Below, piece after piece: positions 15,392 through 24,115 of a stretch of DNA of 38,744 bases. The first letter of the stretch is position 1; the number at the start of each line of letters is the position of its first letter. The position numbers and the translations under genes were made by a program. The notes beneath the pieces are model-generated. The model did no database searches. It saw only the letters and a program-made list of their open reading frames with translations, and was not told the origin of the DNA. The DNA is from an uncultured Slackia sp. (GTDB taxonomy: Bacteria; Actinomycetota; Coriobacteriia; Coriobacteriales; Eggerthellaceae): NCBI GenBank assembly GCA_934661005.1, contig CAKUIK010000023.1, positions 1 through 38,744 of the forward strand. The letters run 5' to 3'.

Positions 15392-18300
15392 TTAAATGGC
15401 CCCATGGCCTCCCCTCTTACGTTTGACGAATCTATACGCCAGGACCGCCCCCGCACCTACAACGGCGATAAGGCCTCCTGCTGTATATGAAGTTGTTCCG
15501 CCACCACCCGTGTTCGGCAGCTCGTAATAGGAACGCGTGTTGGTAACCTGCGCGTGCCCCTTGGAGAACACGAAGTTGTTTTCGCCGCCGCTCGCCACAC
15601 CTTCGGCAAGCGTGCTGTATACGGTCTTGCTATTGACAGGAACGCGCGCAGAAGCACTGGCGCCGTTGCCGCTCGAAAGCGTGGCAGATACAGCAGGGTC
15701 GCTGCCAGTAAACGTGTAGGTCGTCGGCTTATACGAAATAATGTCGCTGCCGCTCGATGTGGTGCCAATGACGAACTGCACCAACCGAGGGTTCGCATCG
15801 CTGGTCCCTATGTTCTGGCACGTGGTGTCGCTCGCAACAACTTCGATATTTTTCATGGCATAGGCAGGGTCAGATTTCTCAGTCAACGTGTAGGTGCCGC
15901 GCGCCAGGCCATCGAAGGCGACACTCGCGCTTGCTTCGTTCGCCTTAACCGTAACAGTCTGCGTTACCACCCCAAAATCGCCATCGCGCTTGAGCTCGAA
16001 CGTAAACGTCTGGTCCTTGTCTGACTTCATGGTATCGTCGAGATTCTTGGTAACAACGATTTGCCCTTCCACGCCGTTTACGGTGAAGGCATCCGTCTTA
16101 GCGACCGTGCCGCAGCCTTCGGGCAACGTGGTTTTGCCCTCGGTCCCGACCATAGTGCCAGGGCCCTTCTCTCCGTTATGCACGTTTGCCTGGGGCCTAA
16201 AGCTGTTGTCGCCAGCAGACTCGCCAAGTCCATAAGCCTTGTACGCGACATGCAACGTATATGCCTCAACGCCATCGCCGGCCCGGGCAAGCTCGTGAGC
16301 GACAAATTCGGGCGTAGTGCCAGACTCGCCCTCCTTCGTCAAGCTGAACTCGAAGTAGCCGACAGCGCCATGGCTGCTCGAATCGTCGTAGACGTACGGA
16401 GCTTCGACTGTCTCGCCGTTTTCCAGCTTAGCCCACTGCATGTCGGTCAGCTGGCCCGCCGCGTAAGCGAGCGTGAAAGTATCGGCCGCGCAGCCATCTG
16501 ACTCGCACTTGCCCACCTTGTTGTAGATATCGCCCGTTCCACTCACAAGCTTGGTAAATTCGGTCTGGCCATAGAAAGTTTTTACCGCATCAATTGCGCT
16601 TGCCGGAATACCATCCTTGCCAGCTGGATTAACGATATCGCCCTTAAAAAGCGTGATTTCGCTTTGGTGCTCGCTCATGTCGAGAAGGCGCACGTTCACC
16701 GTCGGCGTCGGAAGCTCGTAGGCGACGCCAAGCGACCGACCACCGTTCACGTCGCGAAGTTGAACCTGAGCAGAGCAATTCGTGTCGATGGCATTGCCGC
16801 CGACAAAATCCTCCTTGGCCTTCAGGTACACGCGGCCTTTCCATACATCGGGCGTTTGGTCGCTTTCCGTGCCGAACATCTGGTTATTCCAAGAAACCCT
16901 CCAAGTTTTTGCCTCATCGTCCCAGTTCAACTGGCCAGCAGCATCGGAACTTTCCGCATCGGCAACAGTGCCATCGAGTTTAATCCACGTACCCGATGCA
17001 AGGGCCTTACCGTTCTCGTCGGTCGGATAGAAGGAATGGCTTATTACATCTTCGACATTGCCGGCCGCAGTTCGGTATTCCCTTTTCACAGCATCGGAAT
17101 TCGAGAGGATTTCATCAAGCAAAATACGAGATAGGGCGCCCGCTTCCTCAACGTCGAAAAACCAAGTACCTCCTCCCTCCCTGGGAGAAGAAATCTCTTC
17201 GAGCATCTTGCTTCCGCCCAATACGTTCTCCATGGAAAGACCGATAGAAATCAGCGTCGTATGCAGACCATCACTGTCCCACTGGCTTTCCGAAGCTTTG
17301 ATATTCGATTCAACGGCACTAATCGGAAGCTTATCGCCGGCCGGCGCGCCATCGGTAATGAGGATGATTTTGTTGGGCAAATCACTTGACAGGTGGCTCC
17401 CCTTATCGCAACTCGTCAAATGTTGGATTGCATAATCTTGCCTCGTTCCGCCCGACGTGGTGATTTCGTTGACCATTTTAATGGCCTCTGATACGCCCTG
17501 GCTATCGAGCTGGATTTTCGCGCACGGCCCTGGCTCCTTCGTAAAAGTGACCAGCTGCATGGTGTTTTTCTCGTTCATCGAGCCAAGCAGATACGCGAAT
17601 GCGCCCACCGAATCTTGCAGCTCGTGCAAACGGTTGTACTTATTTCCCGTATAGAGCCTATAGGACTTCGATGTGATTGCATTGCCCTCGTCATCTTTGA
17701 AGTCGCTGCCAAAGGTGCCGCCAAGCCCCTTGTCGACGTCGCCGCCGCCAAAAACTTTCCTGCCATCATGGTCAACAGGGTTGCTGCTATTCCCATATTT
17801 ATCACCGACCTGGGCGAATGCGACATGAAAGCCATTCTCCGTACAGTTAGCGGCATTGTCTCCAAGTTGATCGTAGAACTGCGCCTTCGCATAGTAGGAA
17901 GCGTCTTGGTAGCACCAACCTTCGCCGATAGGGTCATACCAAAGGGCATAAATCGTTGAAGAGTTGGCTTCGTCTGCCACAATGTAGTACACGGTTTTCG
18001 TGTCTTTACCAAGAACAGCATTAAGCCGATCACTGTTTGCCTTGACGCCTTCACCGGTTCCCCCATTTCCCTTTTGGTAAAGCGTCACGGCTTTACCCGT
18101 ATCATTCAGCTGAGCGGGGAAAAGCATGGAGTTCGATTGGTCAACGACGAAGGCGTAATTCTCGGGCTCAAGCTGATAGCTGTAAATGCCCGATGATGCG
18201 GTAAGGTCGACCTGGTAGCGCCTATCGGCATAGTTAACCACCTGGGCAGTCTTATCCATATGGAAGTCATCGGCCTTGTAATCGTAAAAAACGCCGATCG

Positions 18301-19189
18301 AAGCCGTGCCGTCTTCGGCCACCGTGAATTGCTTGGTCTGGGGATATACGACATAGCCTTCAGGAACTGCGGTTTGAGCGATGATATAGCTACCAGGCTC
18401 GAACATTCCCGCAAGAACCGCGTAATCGTTTTCCGACGTGCATGTGCGATACACCTCACCCGCGTTGCCGTCTCCGGCATCCCTATAAATCGTGTAGGTG
18501 ACACCTGCAAGATAATTCAGCTTGTTGCCCGAATCGCTCGACGAGCCGTCGAAGTTATAGAAAACGAGGGCGCCTTTCTGCGGTGTGCCCGTAATAGAAC
18601 CCTGAGGGTGGGTCCATTCGCCATCGACCACGAGCTTTTCGTCGGTCCCTTCGTCGGACTTATCTTCAGACTGCTGATTGGCGACGTTTTCGGCGGCGTC
18701 GCCAGCGACAGCGCTTTCTTCATTCGGCGCGGAAACGGCTGCGCCGGCAGAAGACGCCTGGTTGCTGTTTCCCGAAGCTACGCTCGAAGGCGCAGGAGAT
18801 GCAGAGCCCGAAGCGGCGCTGGAATCAACCGATTCGGAACCTACATTTTGACCAGGGTTTTCACTCGGAGTCGCGACAGATTCGCCAGCATACGCCGCGT
18901 CATTGCCGCTCGAGTCACACGCTGCATCATTGGCGTCGCTGAGTGCAGCAGCGAGCGAAAGCGTATTCTGCTCGGCAGGCGCAGAAAGCACAACGGAATC
19001 AAAGGAGGCACCGGGCACAGCAGAGGCCGCAGATGCATTGGTGGTCATGGTAAACGCGGGAAGCATCAGGGCATAAAGTGTGCAGGTAACCGTCACGCAC
19101 GCCAGCGCGCCGACTACGCCACGGAGACGATTTTTCGACCGGCGCGATTGCCTCATCGCTTCCGCAAAGCGTTTTATATTGAAACTCAT
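15392..19189 (-). CDS. Large VWA-domain pilus adhesin with LPNTG anchor (probable tip protein)
   Basis: This is a 1265-residue surface protein. A long export signal (1-55, TLYALMLPAFTM) is followed by a Ser/Ala-rich low-complexity stretch (60-180) and a SpaA/prealbumin-like domain (about 200-300). A von Willebrand A domain follows, with the metal-ion site DQSNS (350-354), a Thr in GGTRQDYA (580-587) and Asp in LITDGAP (610-616). Large inserts lie between these elements, suggesting arms in the VWA domain. Beta-rich domains come next, then a FctA/Cna-B-like domain with an E-box (ARGTYTLTEKSD), then LPNTG at 1224-1228, a membrane helix and a basic tail. VWA pilins of this design are tip adhesins in other Gram-positive pili. 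ATG at 19189 follows AGGAGG. Being the first structural gene after the signal peptidase fits a tip subunit made first. Confidence 0.9.
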   Translation of the reverse strand: MSFNIKRFAEAMRQSRRSKNRLRGVVGALACVTVTCTLYALMLPAFTMTTNASAASAVPGASFDSVVLSAPAEQNTLSLAAALSDANDAACDSSGNDAAYAGESVATPSENPGQNVGSESVDSSAASGSASPAPSSVASGNSNQASSAGAAVSAPNEESAVAGDAAENVANQQSEDKSDEGTDEKLVVDGEWTHPQGSITGTPQKGALVFYNFDGSSSDSGNKLNYLAGVTYTIYRDAGDGNAGEVYRTCTSENDYAVLAGMFEPGSYIIAQTAVPEGYVVYPQTKQFTVAEDGTASIGVFYDYKADDFHMDKTAQVVNYADRRYQVDLTASSGIYSYQLEPENYAFVVDQSNSMLFPAQLNDTGKAVTLYQKGNGGTGEGVKANSDRLNAVLGKDTKTVYYIVADEANSSTIYALWYDPIGEGWCYQDASYYAKAQFYDQLGDNAANCTENGFHVAFAQVGDKYGNSSNPVDHDGRKVFGGGDVDKGLGGTFGSDFKDDEGNAITSKSYRLYTGNKYNRLHELQDSVGAFAYLLGSMNEKNTMQLVTFTKEPGPCAKIQLDSQGVSEAIKMVNEITTSGGTRQDYAIQHLTSCDKGSHLSSDLPNKIILITDGAPAGDKLPISAVESNIKASESQWDSDGLHTTLISIGLSMENVLGGSKMLEEISSPREGGGTWFFDVEEAGALSRILLDEILSNSDAVKREYRTAAGNVEDVISHSFYPTDENGKALASGTWIKLDGTVADAESSDAAGQLNWDDEAKTWRVSWNNQMFGTESDQTPDVWKGRVYLKAKEDFVGGNAIDTNCSAQVQLRDVNGGRSLGVAYELPTPTVNVRLLDMSEHQSEITLFKGDIVNPAGKDGIPASAIDAVKTFYGQTEFTKLVSGTGDIYNKVGKCESDGCAADTFTLAYAAGQLTDMQWAKLENGETVEAPYVYDDSSSHGAVGYFEFSLTKEGESGTTPEFVAHELARAGDGVEAYTLHVAYKAYGLGESAGDNSFRPQANVHNGEKGPGTMVGTEGKTTLPEGCGTVAKTDAFTVNGVEGQIVVTKNLDDTMKSDKDQTFTFELKRDGDFGVVTQTVTVKANEASASVAFDGLARGTYTLTEKSDPAYAMKNIEVVASDTTCQNIGTSDANPRLVQFVIGTTSSGSDIISYKPTTYTFTGSDPAVSATLSSGNGASASARVPVNSKTVYSTLAEGVASGGENNFVFSKGHAQVTNTRSYYELPNTGGGGTTSYTAGGLIAVVGAGAVLAYRFVKRKRGGHGAI

Positions 19190-19228
19190 GCTTTCCTCCT
19201 TTGCTCATTTCATCGCGGCGCGACGCGC

Positions 19229-19816
19229 TTAGCCCACGAACCCAATTCGGTTCAGCGGCCACACGCAGAACTCGACTTTCCCAACAATGAAGTCGCTCGA
19301 AATGCAGCCCACCGCCGCATTTCTGCTGTCCGCCGAAACCGCCCGGTTATCACCCATCACGAACCACTTCGAATCGGGCACCTGCATCGGCAAGTCGACC
19401 GAACAATCGCCGAGCGACTTCTGCCTCACATAGGGCTCGTCTATACGCGTTCCATCGACATAGAGGTTGCCGGCCTCGTCGATGTCGACCCAGCTTCCAG
19501 GGCCGGCGATCACGCGCTTGATCAAAACCTTGTTCCCATACCACAACGCGCAAATATCACCTGTCTTGAAATCGCCGCCCTTCACCGCAACCACGATTTG
19601 CCCTTCAGAAAGCGTGGGCGACATGGAGCCGCCGTAAATGCGAAACACCGGCGTGAACAGCGTCGCAACTAAAACAGCAATCGCAGCAACCACCACGAGC
19701 ACGGCAATCGTGCTCTTGACGACGCCGCTGGAACGCCGTTTGTAGCGAAGCCTATTTCTCTCCCGCTCAACCTGCTCCAAAGTAGGAAGCTCAACGAGGA
19801 CGTTCTTTGCTGTCAT
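19229..19816 (-). CDS. lepB: Signal peptidase I, pilus-operon copy
   Basis: This 195-residue serine-lysine protease has one N-terminal membrane helix (34-56). The catalytic Ser64 is in YGGSMSPTL, the general base Lys100 in LIKRVIAGPG, and the family box VMGDNRAVSADSR covers 153-165. It cleaves signal peptides outside the membrane. ATG at 19816 has GGAAGG before it. Its place 39 bp upstream of the adhesin and in the same direction suggests it is dedicated to, or boosts, processing of these pilins, some of which have atypical long signals. It may instead be the general housekeeping enzyme; no other copy is in the window. Confidence 0.92.
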   Translation of the reverse strand: MTAKNVLVELPTLEQVERERNRLRYKRRSSGVVKSTIAVLVVVAAIAVLVATLFTPVFRIYGGSMSPTLSEGQIVVAVKGGDFKTGDICALWYGNKVLIKRVIAGPGSWVDIDEAGNLYVDGTRIDEPYVRQKSLGDCSVDLPMQVPDSKWFVMGDNRAVSADSRNAAVGCISSDFIVGKVEFCVWPLNRIGFVG

Positions 19817-19909
19817 GTGCCTTCCAATCGGTGTGCCACTCTGTTTTGCGCCACAGGTTGCTCTCGCAACGCCGTCTTGCGCCCAGCATGCGAAATCCGA
19901 GCAAGAAAT

Positions 19910-20350
19910 TTAGGGGGTTTCATTCTCGAGGGCCCCCAGCAGCTTGGTCCGTACATCATGAATAAGATCGAGCGCCTCGCGTTGAGCCTGGGCCACAATG
20001 ACATCGTGTTGCCTTTCGGCGTCGTCAAGTTTGGCTTTCGCTTCGGCTTCGCGCGCCTGGATGGAAACGAGGTATTGATCCGCCGCGGCCTGCGCAGCTT
20101 CGAAAACGCCCTGTAAATCAAGGGCGGCTTGTGCGATGGAGCCCGCGTTGTTAATGCGCAGCTGCTTTTCGTTGAGCGCGAATTGAAGCTGATTGATGCG
20201 CGCTTCGGCCGCGACATTCCGCTTCTGCAGCTCGTAGATAATATCGATGAGCTCGAGTCGACTTAGATGACGCAGTTCTTTCCTCGTCGCAGCCTGCTGC
20301 GAGTCTTCCAGCTCGAAAACCTCACCCGCTTCGTCAAACATACCCGTCAT
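19910..20350 (-). CDS. Small cytoplasmic coiled-coil protein, first gene of the pilus operon
   Basis: This 146-residue protein has no signal peptide or membrane helix. An acidic N terminus precedes the segment TRKELRHLSRLELIDIIYEL (about 20-40), followed by a nearly continuous heptad-type coiled coil to residue 135, rich in Ala, Glu, Gln and Lys. A central AGSIAQAALDLQGVFEAAQA stretch recalls DivIVA-like or scaffold proteins without matching them clearly. I place the start at ATG 20350, behind AAGGAG, and reject a longer frame that has a Cys/Arg-rich nonsense N terminus. It ends 93 bp before the signal peptidase gene. Function is unknown; context suggests a role in export or placement of the pilus machinery. 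Confidence 0.72.
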   Translation of the reverse strand: MTGMFDEAGEVFELEDSQQAATRKELRHLSRLELIDIIYELQKRNVAAEARINQLQFALNEKQLRINNAGSIAQAALDLQGVFEAAQAAADQYLVSIQAREAEAKAKLDDAERQHDVIVAQAQREALDLIHDVRTKLLGALENETP

Positions 20351-20490
20351 ATGCCTTGCGACTCCTTCCGCGCATAAGAAGAAGCGATTCGAAAACCCCC
20401 GTTGCCTTTGTTCAGGCTCGCAGGTAAGCAGCAGCAAACGAAACAAGTCTGAGCGAAGACCTCCTTGTTGAGGGAGGGGTGGAAGTATGC
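20351..20490 (-). promoter_or_regulatory. Leader and probable -10 of the pilus operon
   Basis: On the minus strand a CATACT box (20485-20490) is the best -10 in the region; no -35 of quality is found at 16-18 bp. The roughly 130-nt leader downstream contains CCTCC/GGAGG and GCCT/AGGC hairpins. I compared it by eye with cyclic di-GMP and other common riboswitches and found no match. Confidence 0.35.
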
Positions 20491-20503
20491 TAGCACAAGC
20501 GAT

Positions 20504-20546
20504 AACGCCGTATACCCTTGGGGGTTATAACGTATACATTGTTAAC
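20504..20546. promoter_or_regulatory. Repeated GTATAC sites upstream of the pilus operon, candidate activator or repressor site
   Basis: GTATAC occurs at 20510-20515 and 20532-20537, 22 bp apart or about two helical turns, each next to an ATAACG element. TATACCC and GGGTTATA between them form an imperfect palindrome, and GTTAAC follows at 20541-20546. They overlap and precede the position where a -35 box would be, as expected for a regulated promoter. From 20551 to 20670 I see no gene or signal. Confidence 0.4.
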
Positions 20547-20673
20547 CTCATAATTACACAATAGAAGTTTTACTTTTACGCAAAGCTACCCGCCAAACGC
20601 GCAACAAATCTCTTCGCCTCAACGAGGCGGCAGGACACGTCAAACCGATGCAAACATGCCGATCGAAACACAA

Positions 20674-20707
20674 AAAGGCTCGCTATCAAACTCGATAGCG
20701 AGCCTTT
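20674..20707 (-). terminator. Terminator of the der-plsY-gpsA transcript
   Basis: AAAGGCTCGCTATC (20674-20687) and GATAGCGAGCCTTT (20694-20707) form a perfect 14-bp stem with a 6-nt loop, followed on the minus strand by five T residues. It lies about 125 bp past the gpsA stop; that spacer holds no recognisable feature. Confidence 0.9.
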
Positions 20708-20831
20708 CAAGAGGCATGCAATATCAAAAAGTAACGCCGAACAGGGGGCCGCATTCCGACATCAATATGAACGGGGTGTGGCCTACGCCGTCAACCAAAC
20801 GCGCGTCTTGCCAGCCACGGCAACCGCGCCG

Positions 20832-21827
20832 TCAGTAGAACTCCGGCTTCAATTCGCGACCGAACAGCTGCGCGGCGGCCTGCTTCAAATCAGAGCCTTC
20901 CCACACCACGCGGCGCACGGTTTCGGCAATGGGCAGCTCCACACCCACCGATTCGGCGAGCGACATGAGCGTACGGCACGCAAGCGCGCCTTCAACCACC
21001 ATATGGGTTTCAGCCTTGTATTGCTCAAGCGAAGTACCCTGCGCCAAGCGGTAACCGAACGTGCGGTTGCGCGAATGCTCGCTCGTGCACGTGGCGATAA
21101 GATCGCCCACGCCCGCCAGGCCCAGGCATGTCATGGGCATGCCGCCGCACGCAGCCACAAGCCGGCTCATTTCCGCCAGGCCACGCGTCATCAAAAGCGA
21201 CGCCGTATTGTCGCCATACCCCATGCCATACGACAGGCCGCACGCGATTGCGACCACGTTTTTCGCGGCCGCGCACACCTCGACGCCAATCACGTCTTCG
21301 CTGATGTAGGTGCGAAATGCTTCGGTCGCAAAGAGCTCCTGGAAAAAGCGGGCGGTCTGTTCGCTTTGCGAAGCGATCACCGTGCCAGCGGGAATGCCCA
21401 GAATCACTTCTTCGGCATGGTTGGGGCCTGCAAGCACCGCCAAGCGGCTCGCATTGCCCAGCTCGGCTTCGAGCACCTCGACGGGCACCAGGCCACTTCC
21501 CTCTTCCACTCCCTTGCAGCACACCACGATGGGAGTTTCGTCACCCACATACGGCGCGATATTCTCGCAGGTTTGGCGAATCACGGCCGAGGGGGTCACA
21601 ATAACCACGGCAGACGAATCGGCGAGCACTTCCTCGAAGCTCGTCGATGCCTTCACATGGCGGTCAACCGCACAACCAACCAAGTAACGAGGGTTTTCGT
21701 GGCGTTCATTCACACCATCGCACACCTCTTGTTTGCGAGCCCACAGCATCACGTCGTTGCCACCGAGCCCCAGAACATGCGCAAGCGCCGTGCCCCACGA
21801 CCCAGCGCCGATTACGGAAACCTTCAT
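20832..21827 (-). CDS. gpsA: Glycerol-3-phosphate dehydrogenase [NAD(P)+]
   Basis: This 331-residue enzyme reduces dihydroxyacetone phosphate to sn-glycerol 3-phosphate for phospholipid synthesis. It shows the N-terminal dinucleotide motif VIGAGSWGTALA, LAGPNHAEEV, the catalytic Lys in CAAAKNVVAIACG and the C-terminal LAGVGDLIATCTS ... HSRNRTFGYRL block of the family. ATG at 21827 has GGGAG upstream; a start nine codons earlier is less supported. It is the last gene of the group der, plsY, gpsA, and its product is the direct substrate of PlsY. Confidence 0.96.
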   Translation of the reverse strand: MKVSVIGAGSWGTALAHVLGLGGNDVMLWARKQEVCDGVNERHENPRYLVGCAVDRHVKASTSFEEVLADSSAVVIVTPSAVIRQTCENIAPYVGDETPIVVCCKGVEEGSGLVPVEVLEAELGNASRLAVLAGPNHAEEVILGIPAGTVIASQSEQTARFFQELFATEAFRTYISEDVIGVEVCAAAKNVVAIACGLSYGMGYGDNTASLLMTRGLAEMSRLVAACGGMPMTCLGLAGVGDLIATCTSEHSRNRTFGYRLAQGTSLEQYKAETHMVVEGALACRTLMSLAESVGVELPIAETVRRVVWEGSDLKQAAAQLFGRELKPEFY

Positions 21828-21982
21828 ATCGACTCCCAACAAAAGAAACTGCACGCACAGCCAAAAGCCAGCGAAAGCGAACGAGGCGCTGCAGATTGGC
21901 CCGAAATCGAAGTGTCACGCAACAGCGCTACGCACGGTGAAGATTGAAGGCCAACATGCAGTGCATTCGTTCGGTCGCGGCA

Positions 21983-22019
21983 TCAACAAAATCGCCGTTC
22001 GTCAGTCGTCAGAACGGCG
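21983..22019 (-). terminator. Possible terminator or processing hairpin after plsY
   Basis: CGCCGTTC (21993-22000) and GAACGGCG (22012-22019) are perfect inverted repeats. On the minus strand the stem is followed by ATTTTGTTG, a short T-run. gpsA begins 156 bp further on, so this may be a partial terminator. Confidence 0.55.
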
Positions 22020-22024
22020 AACCA

Positions 22025-22660
22025 TTATTTTTTCGAACCTACGCGGCGCTCATTGCCTGCGCGCAAACGTTCGATGTTGCCACGATGCGCCCATACAACC
22101 GTCATGCCCGTGACGAAATAGCACGCAATGGCACCCCAATCGCCCCAGAACAAAAAGCACGCGATAACCGGACACAGCGCCGCAGACGCGATGGAGCCCA
22201 CGGAAACATACCGCGTAAGCACCACAAGCACGGCGAAAATGCCGAACAGTTCGATGCACGCCGCCGCAGGACCCCAGCACACGAACAGTGCGCCAATGGC
22301 CACGGCAATGCCCTTGCCGCCGTGAAAGCCCAGCCAGGGGCTGAAAATATGGCCCAAAGTGCAGCCCATCGTCGCCACGCCGAGCAATGTTTCGTAGCTC
22401 ACAAGGCCGCCCGTCAAAAGTGAAGCGGCGCCCATGCCGATGAAGCCCGACGCGATGCCTTTGCCAAAATCGAGCAGGAATACCGCAGCACCGCCCTTTT
22501 TGCCCATCGTGCGCATGGCGTTCGTGGTGCCGATGTTGCCGCTGCCATGTTCGCGGATATCGGTGTGGTAGAACACCTTGGAGATAATGAGGCCCCAAGG
22601 AATCGAACCGAGCAAAAACGCCGCGACAAACACGCCAAGCGCGACTAATGCATCTATCAT
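22025..22660 (-). CDS. plsY: Acyl-phosphate glycerol-3-phosphate acyltransferase
   Basis: This 211-residue membrane enzyme makes lysophosphatidate from acyl-phosphate and glycerol 3-phosphate. Family blocks are clear: GSIPWGLIISK near the N terminus, DIREHGSGNIGTTNAMRTMG, LLDFGKG and LGFHGGKGIAVAIG, with about five to seven hydrophobic helices. ATG at 22660 is preceded by AAGGA. It starts 6 bp after the der stop, so translation is probably coupled. With gpsA downstream and plsC upstream the region supplies the first three steps of phospholipid synthesis. Confidence 0.95.
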   Translation of the reverse strand: MIDALVALGVFVAAFLLGSIPWGLIISKVFYHTDIREHGSGNIGTTNAMRTMGKKGGAAVFLLDFGKGIASGFIGMGAASLLTGGLVSYETLLGVATMGCTLGHIFSPWLGFHGGKGIAVAIGALFVCWGPAAACIELFGIFAVLVVLTRYVSVGSIASAALCPVIACFLFWGDWGAIACYFVTGMTVVWAHRGNIERLRAGNERRVGSKK

Positions 22661-22666
22661 TTCCCG

Positions 22667-23992
22667 CTAGTCCTTCTTCTTGAACTTCCAACGAATGGGC
22701 GTGCCCTCGAAATCGAACGTATCGCGGAAGCGGTTCTCGAGGAAGCGCTGGTAGTTGTCATTTTCGCGCACCAAATCGGGCTGGTTGCAGAACAGCGTGA
22801 ACTCGGGCGGGCAAATGTGCGTTTGCGTCATGTACTTCAGCTTCAACACTGCCTTGCCCTTGCGCACCGTGTGGCCGAATTCGCGCACGCCCTCAAGCCA
22901 CGCGTTGAGCTTGCTCGTGGAAACCTGGCGGCTGAAGGCGTCGTACGCCTTGTCGATGGCGTCCCAAATGCGCAGCACGCCTTTGCCGGTAAGCGCCGAG
23001 ATGCTAATGACGGGTGCGTAGCCCACATACATCATGCGGTCGTGAATGCGGTCGCGCAGATCTTCGAGCTGCTCGCCCGATTCCACGATGTCGCGCTTGT
23101 TCAGCAGAATCACCATGGCGCAGCCACGCTCCTGCGCGTAGCCGGCGACTTTTTGGTCTTGGTCGGTAAGACCGAGCGTGGCATCAATCACGAGCAGGCA
23201 CACGTCGGCGCGGTCGATGGCGCGCATCGCGCGAACGAAGCTGTAGTACTCGACGTCTTGATCGATTTTGCTTTTGGCGCGCAGGCCCGCCGTGTCGACG
23301 ATTTTGTATTTCTTGCCGTCGTGCTCGACCACGGTGTCGATCGCGTCGCGCGTGGTGCCGGCGACGTCGCTCACGATAGAGCGATCAACGCCGATAAGGC
23401 GATTCGTGAGCGAGCTTTTGCCCGCATTCGGACGGCCGATAATGGCGACGTTGATGACTTCCTCTTCCTCGACTTCCTCGCGCTCGGGAAGCTTGGCGAG
23501 TTCTTCGACGACCTCGTCGAGCAAATCGCCCGTGCCGTGTCCATGCGAAGCCGAAATGGGTCGCGGGTCACCCAAGCCCAGGCTGTAGAACTCCCACAGG
23601 GCCTCGTCTTCTTTGTCGGGGTTGTCGAGCTTGTTCACCGTAAGCAGCACGGGTTTGCCGCTTTTGCGCAGCACGCGCGCCACTTCAATGTCGTCAGGCG
23701 TGGCGCCCGTGCGGCCGTCGACGAGGAAAATAACCACATCGGCCTCGTTCGCGCCGGCAAACGCCTGCTCTCGAATGGATTTCTGGAACGCGTCTTCATC
23801 GCCCATCTCGATGCCGCCGGTATCGATGAGCGTAAAGTGCACGCCATTCCAATCGGCCTCGTGATAGGAACGGTCACGCGTAACGCCACGCATCTCGTGA
23901 ACGATGGCCTCGTTCTTGCGGGCGATGCGGTTGACAAGCGTGGACTTGCCCACGTTGGGGCGGCCCACAATAGCAACGACAGGTAAAGCCAT
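22667..23992 (-). CDS. der: Ribosome-associated GTPase Der (EngA)
   Basis: This 441-residue protein has two tandem GTPase domains and a C-terminal KH-like domain, the hallmark of Der, needed for 50S subunit maturation. The first P-loop is GRPNVGKST (10-18), with DTGG and NKLD; the second is GRPNAGKSS, with DTAG and NKRD. The C terminus (GKAVLKLKYMTQTHICPPEFTLFCN...) is characteristic. ATG at 23992 follows GAGGA. It lies 123 bp after the DUF512 gene and 6 bp before plsY. Confidence 0.97.
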   Translation of the reverse strand: MALPVVAIVGRPNVGKSTLVNRIARKNEAIVHEMRGVTRDRSYHEADWNGVHFTLIDTGGIEMGDEDAFQKSIREQAFAGANEADVVIFLVDGRTGATPDDIEVARVLRKSGKPVLLTVNKLDNPDKEDEALWEFYSLGLGDPRPISASHGHGTGDLLDEVVEELAKLPEREEVEEEEVINVAIIGRPNAGKSSLTNRLIGVDRSIVSDVAGTTRDAIDTVVEHDGKKYKIVDTAGLRAKSKIDQDVEYYSFVRAMRAIDRADVCLLVIDATLGLTDQDQKVAGYAQERGCAMVILLNKRDIVESGEQLEDLRDRIHDRMMYVGYAPVISISALTGKGVLRIWDAIDKAYDAFSRQVSTSKLNAWLEGVREFGHTVRKGKAVLKLKYMTQTHICPPEFTLFCNQPDLVRENDNYQRFLENRFRDTFDFEGTPIRWKFKKKD

Positions 23993-24115
23993 GGTTAATC
24001 CTCAATCTATGGTTGGTTGCGACGTAAGCGCCGGCCGGGCACCGAGCTCGGCTTGGCGCATGGGGCCTCGCAGCATGGCCGCATCACGCCCAGCGCAACA
24101 CACTTGCAATTTCGC

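Noticed and set aside
13955..15490. Plus-strand open frame of 511 codons
   Set aside because: It is antisense to the backbone pilin, has Arg/Val-rich composition with no domain or ribosome site, and arises from the codon pattern of the real gene.
18260..19672. Plus-strand open frame of 470 codons
   Set aside because: It is antisense to the adhesin and signal peptidase genes; the Arg-rich composition is not protein-like.
20351..20490. Cyclic di-GMP riboswitch in the pilus leader
   Set aside because: Only short generic hairpins and a GCCTGAACAAAGGC stretch are present; the conserved core of that riboswitch is missing.
20656..20838. Small plus-strand frame of 60 codons in the gap left of the pilus promoter
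   Set aside because: It reads straight through the gpsA terminator stem and has no ribosome site.
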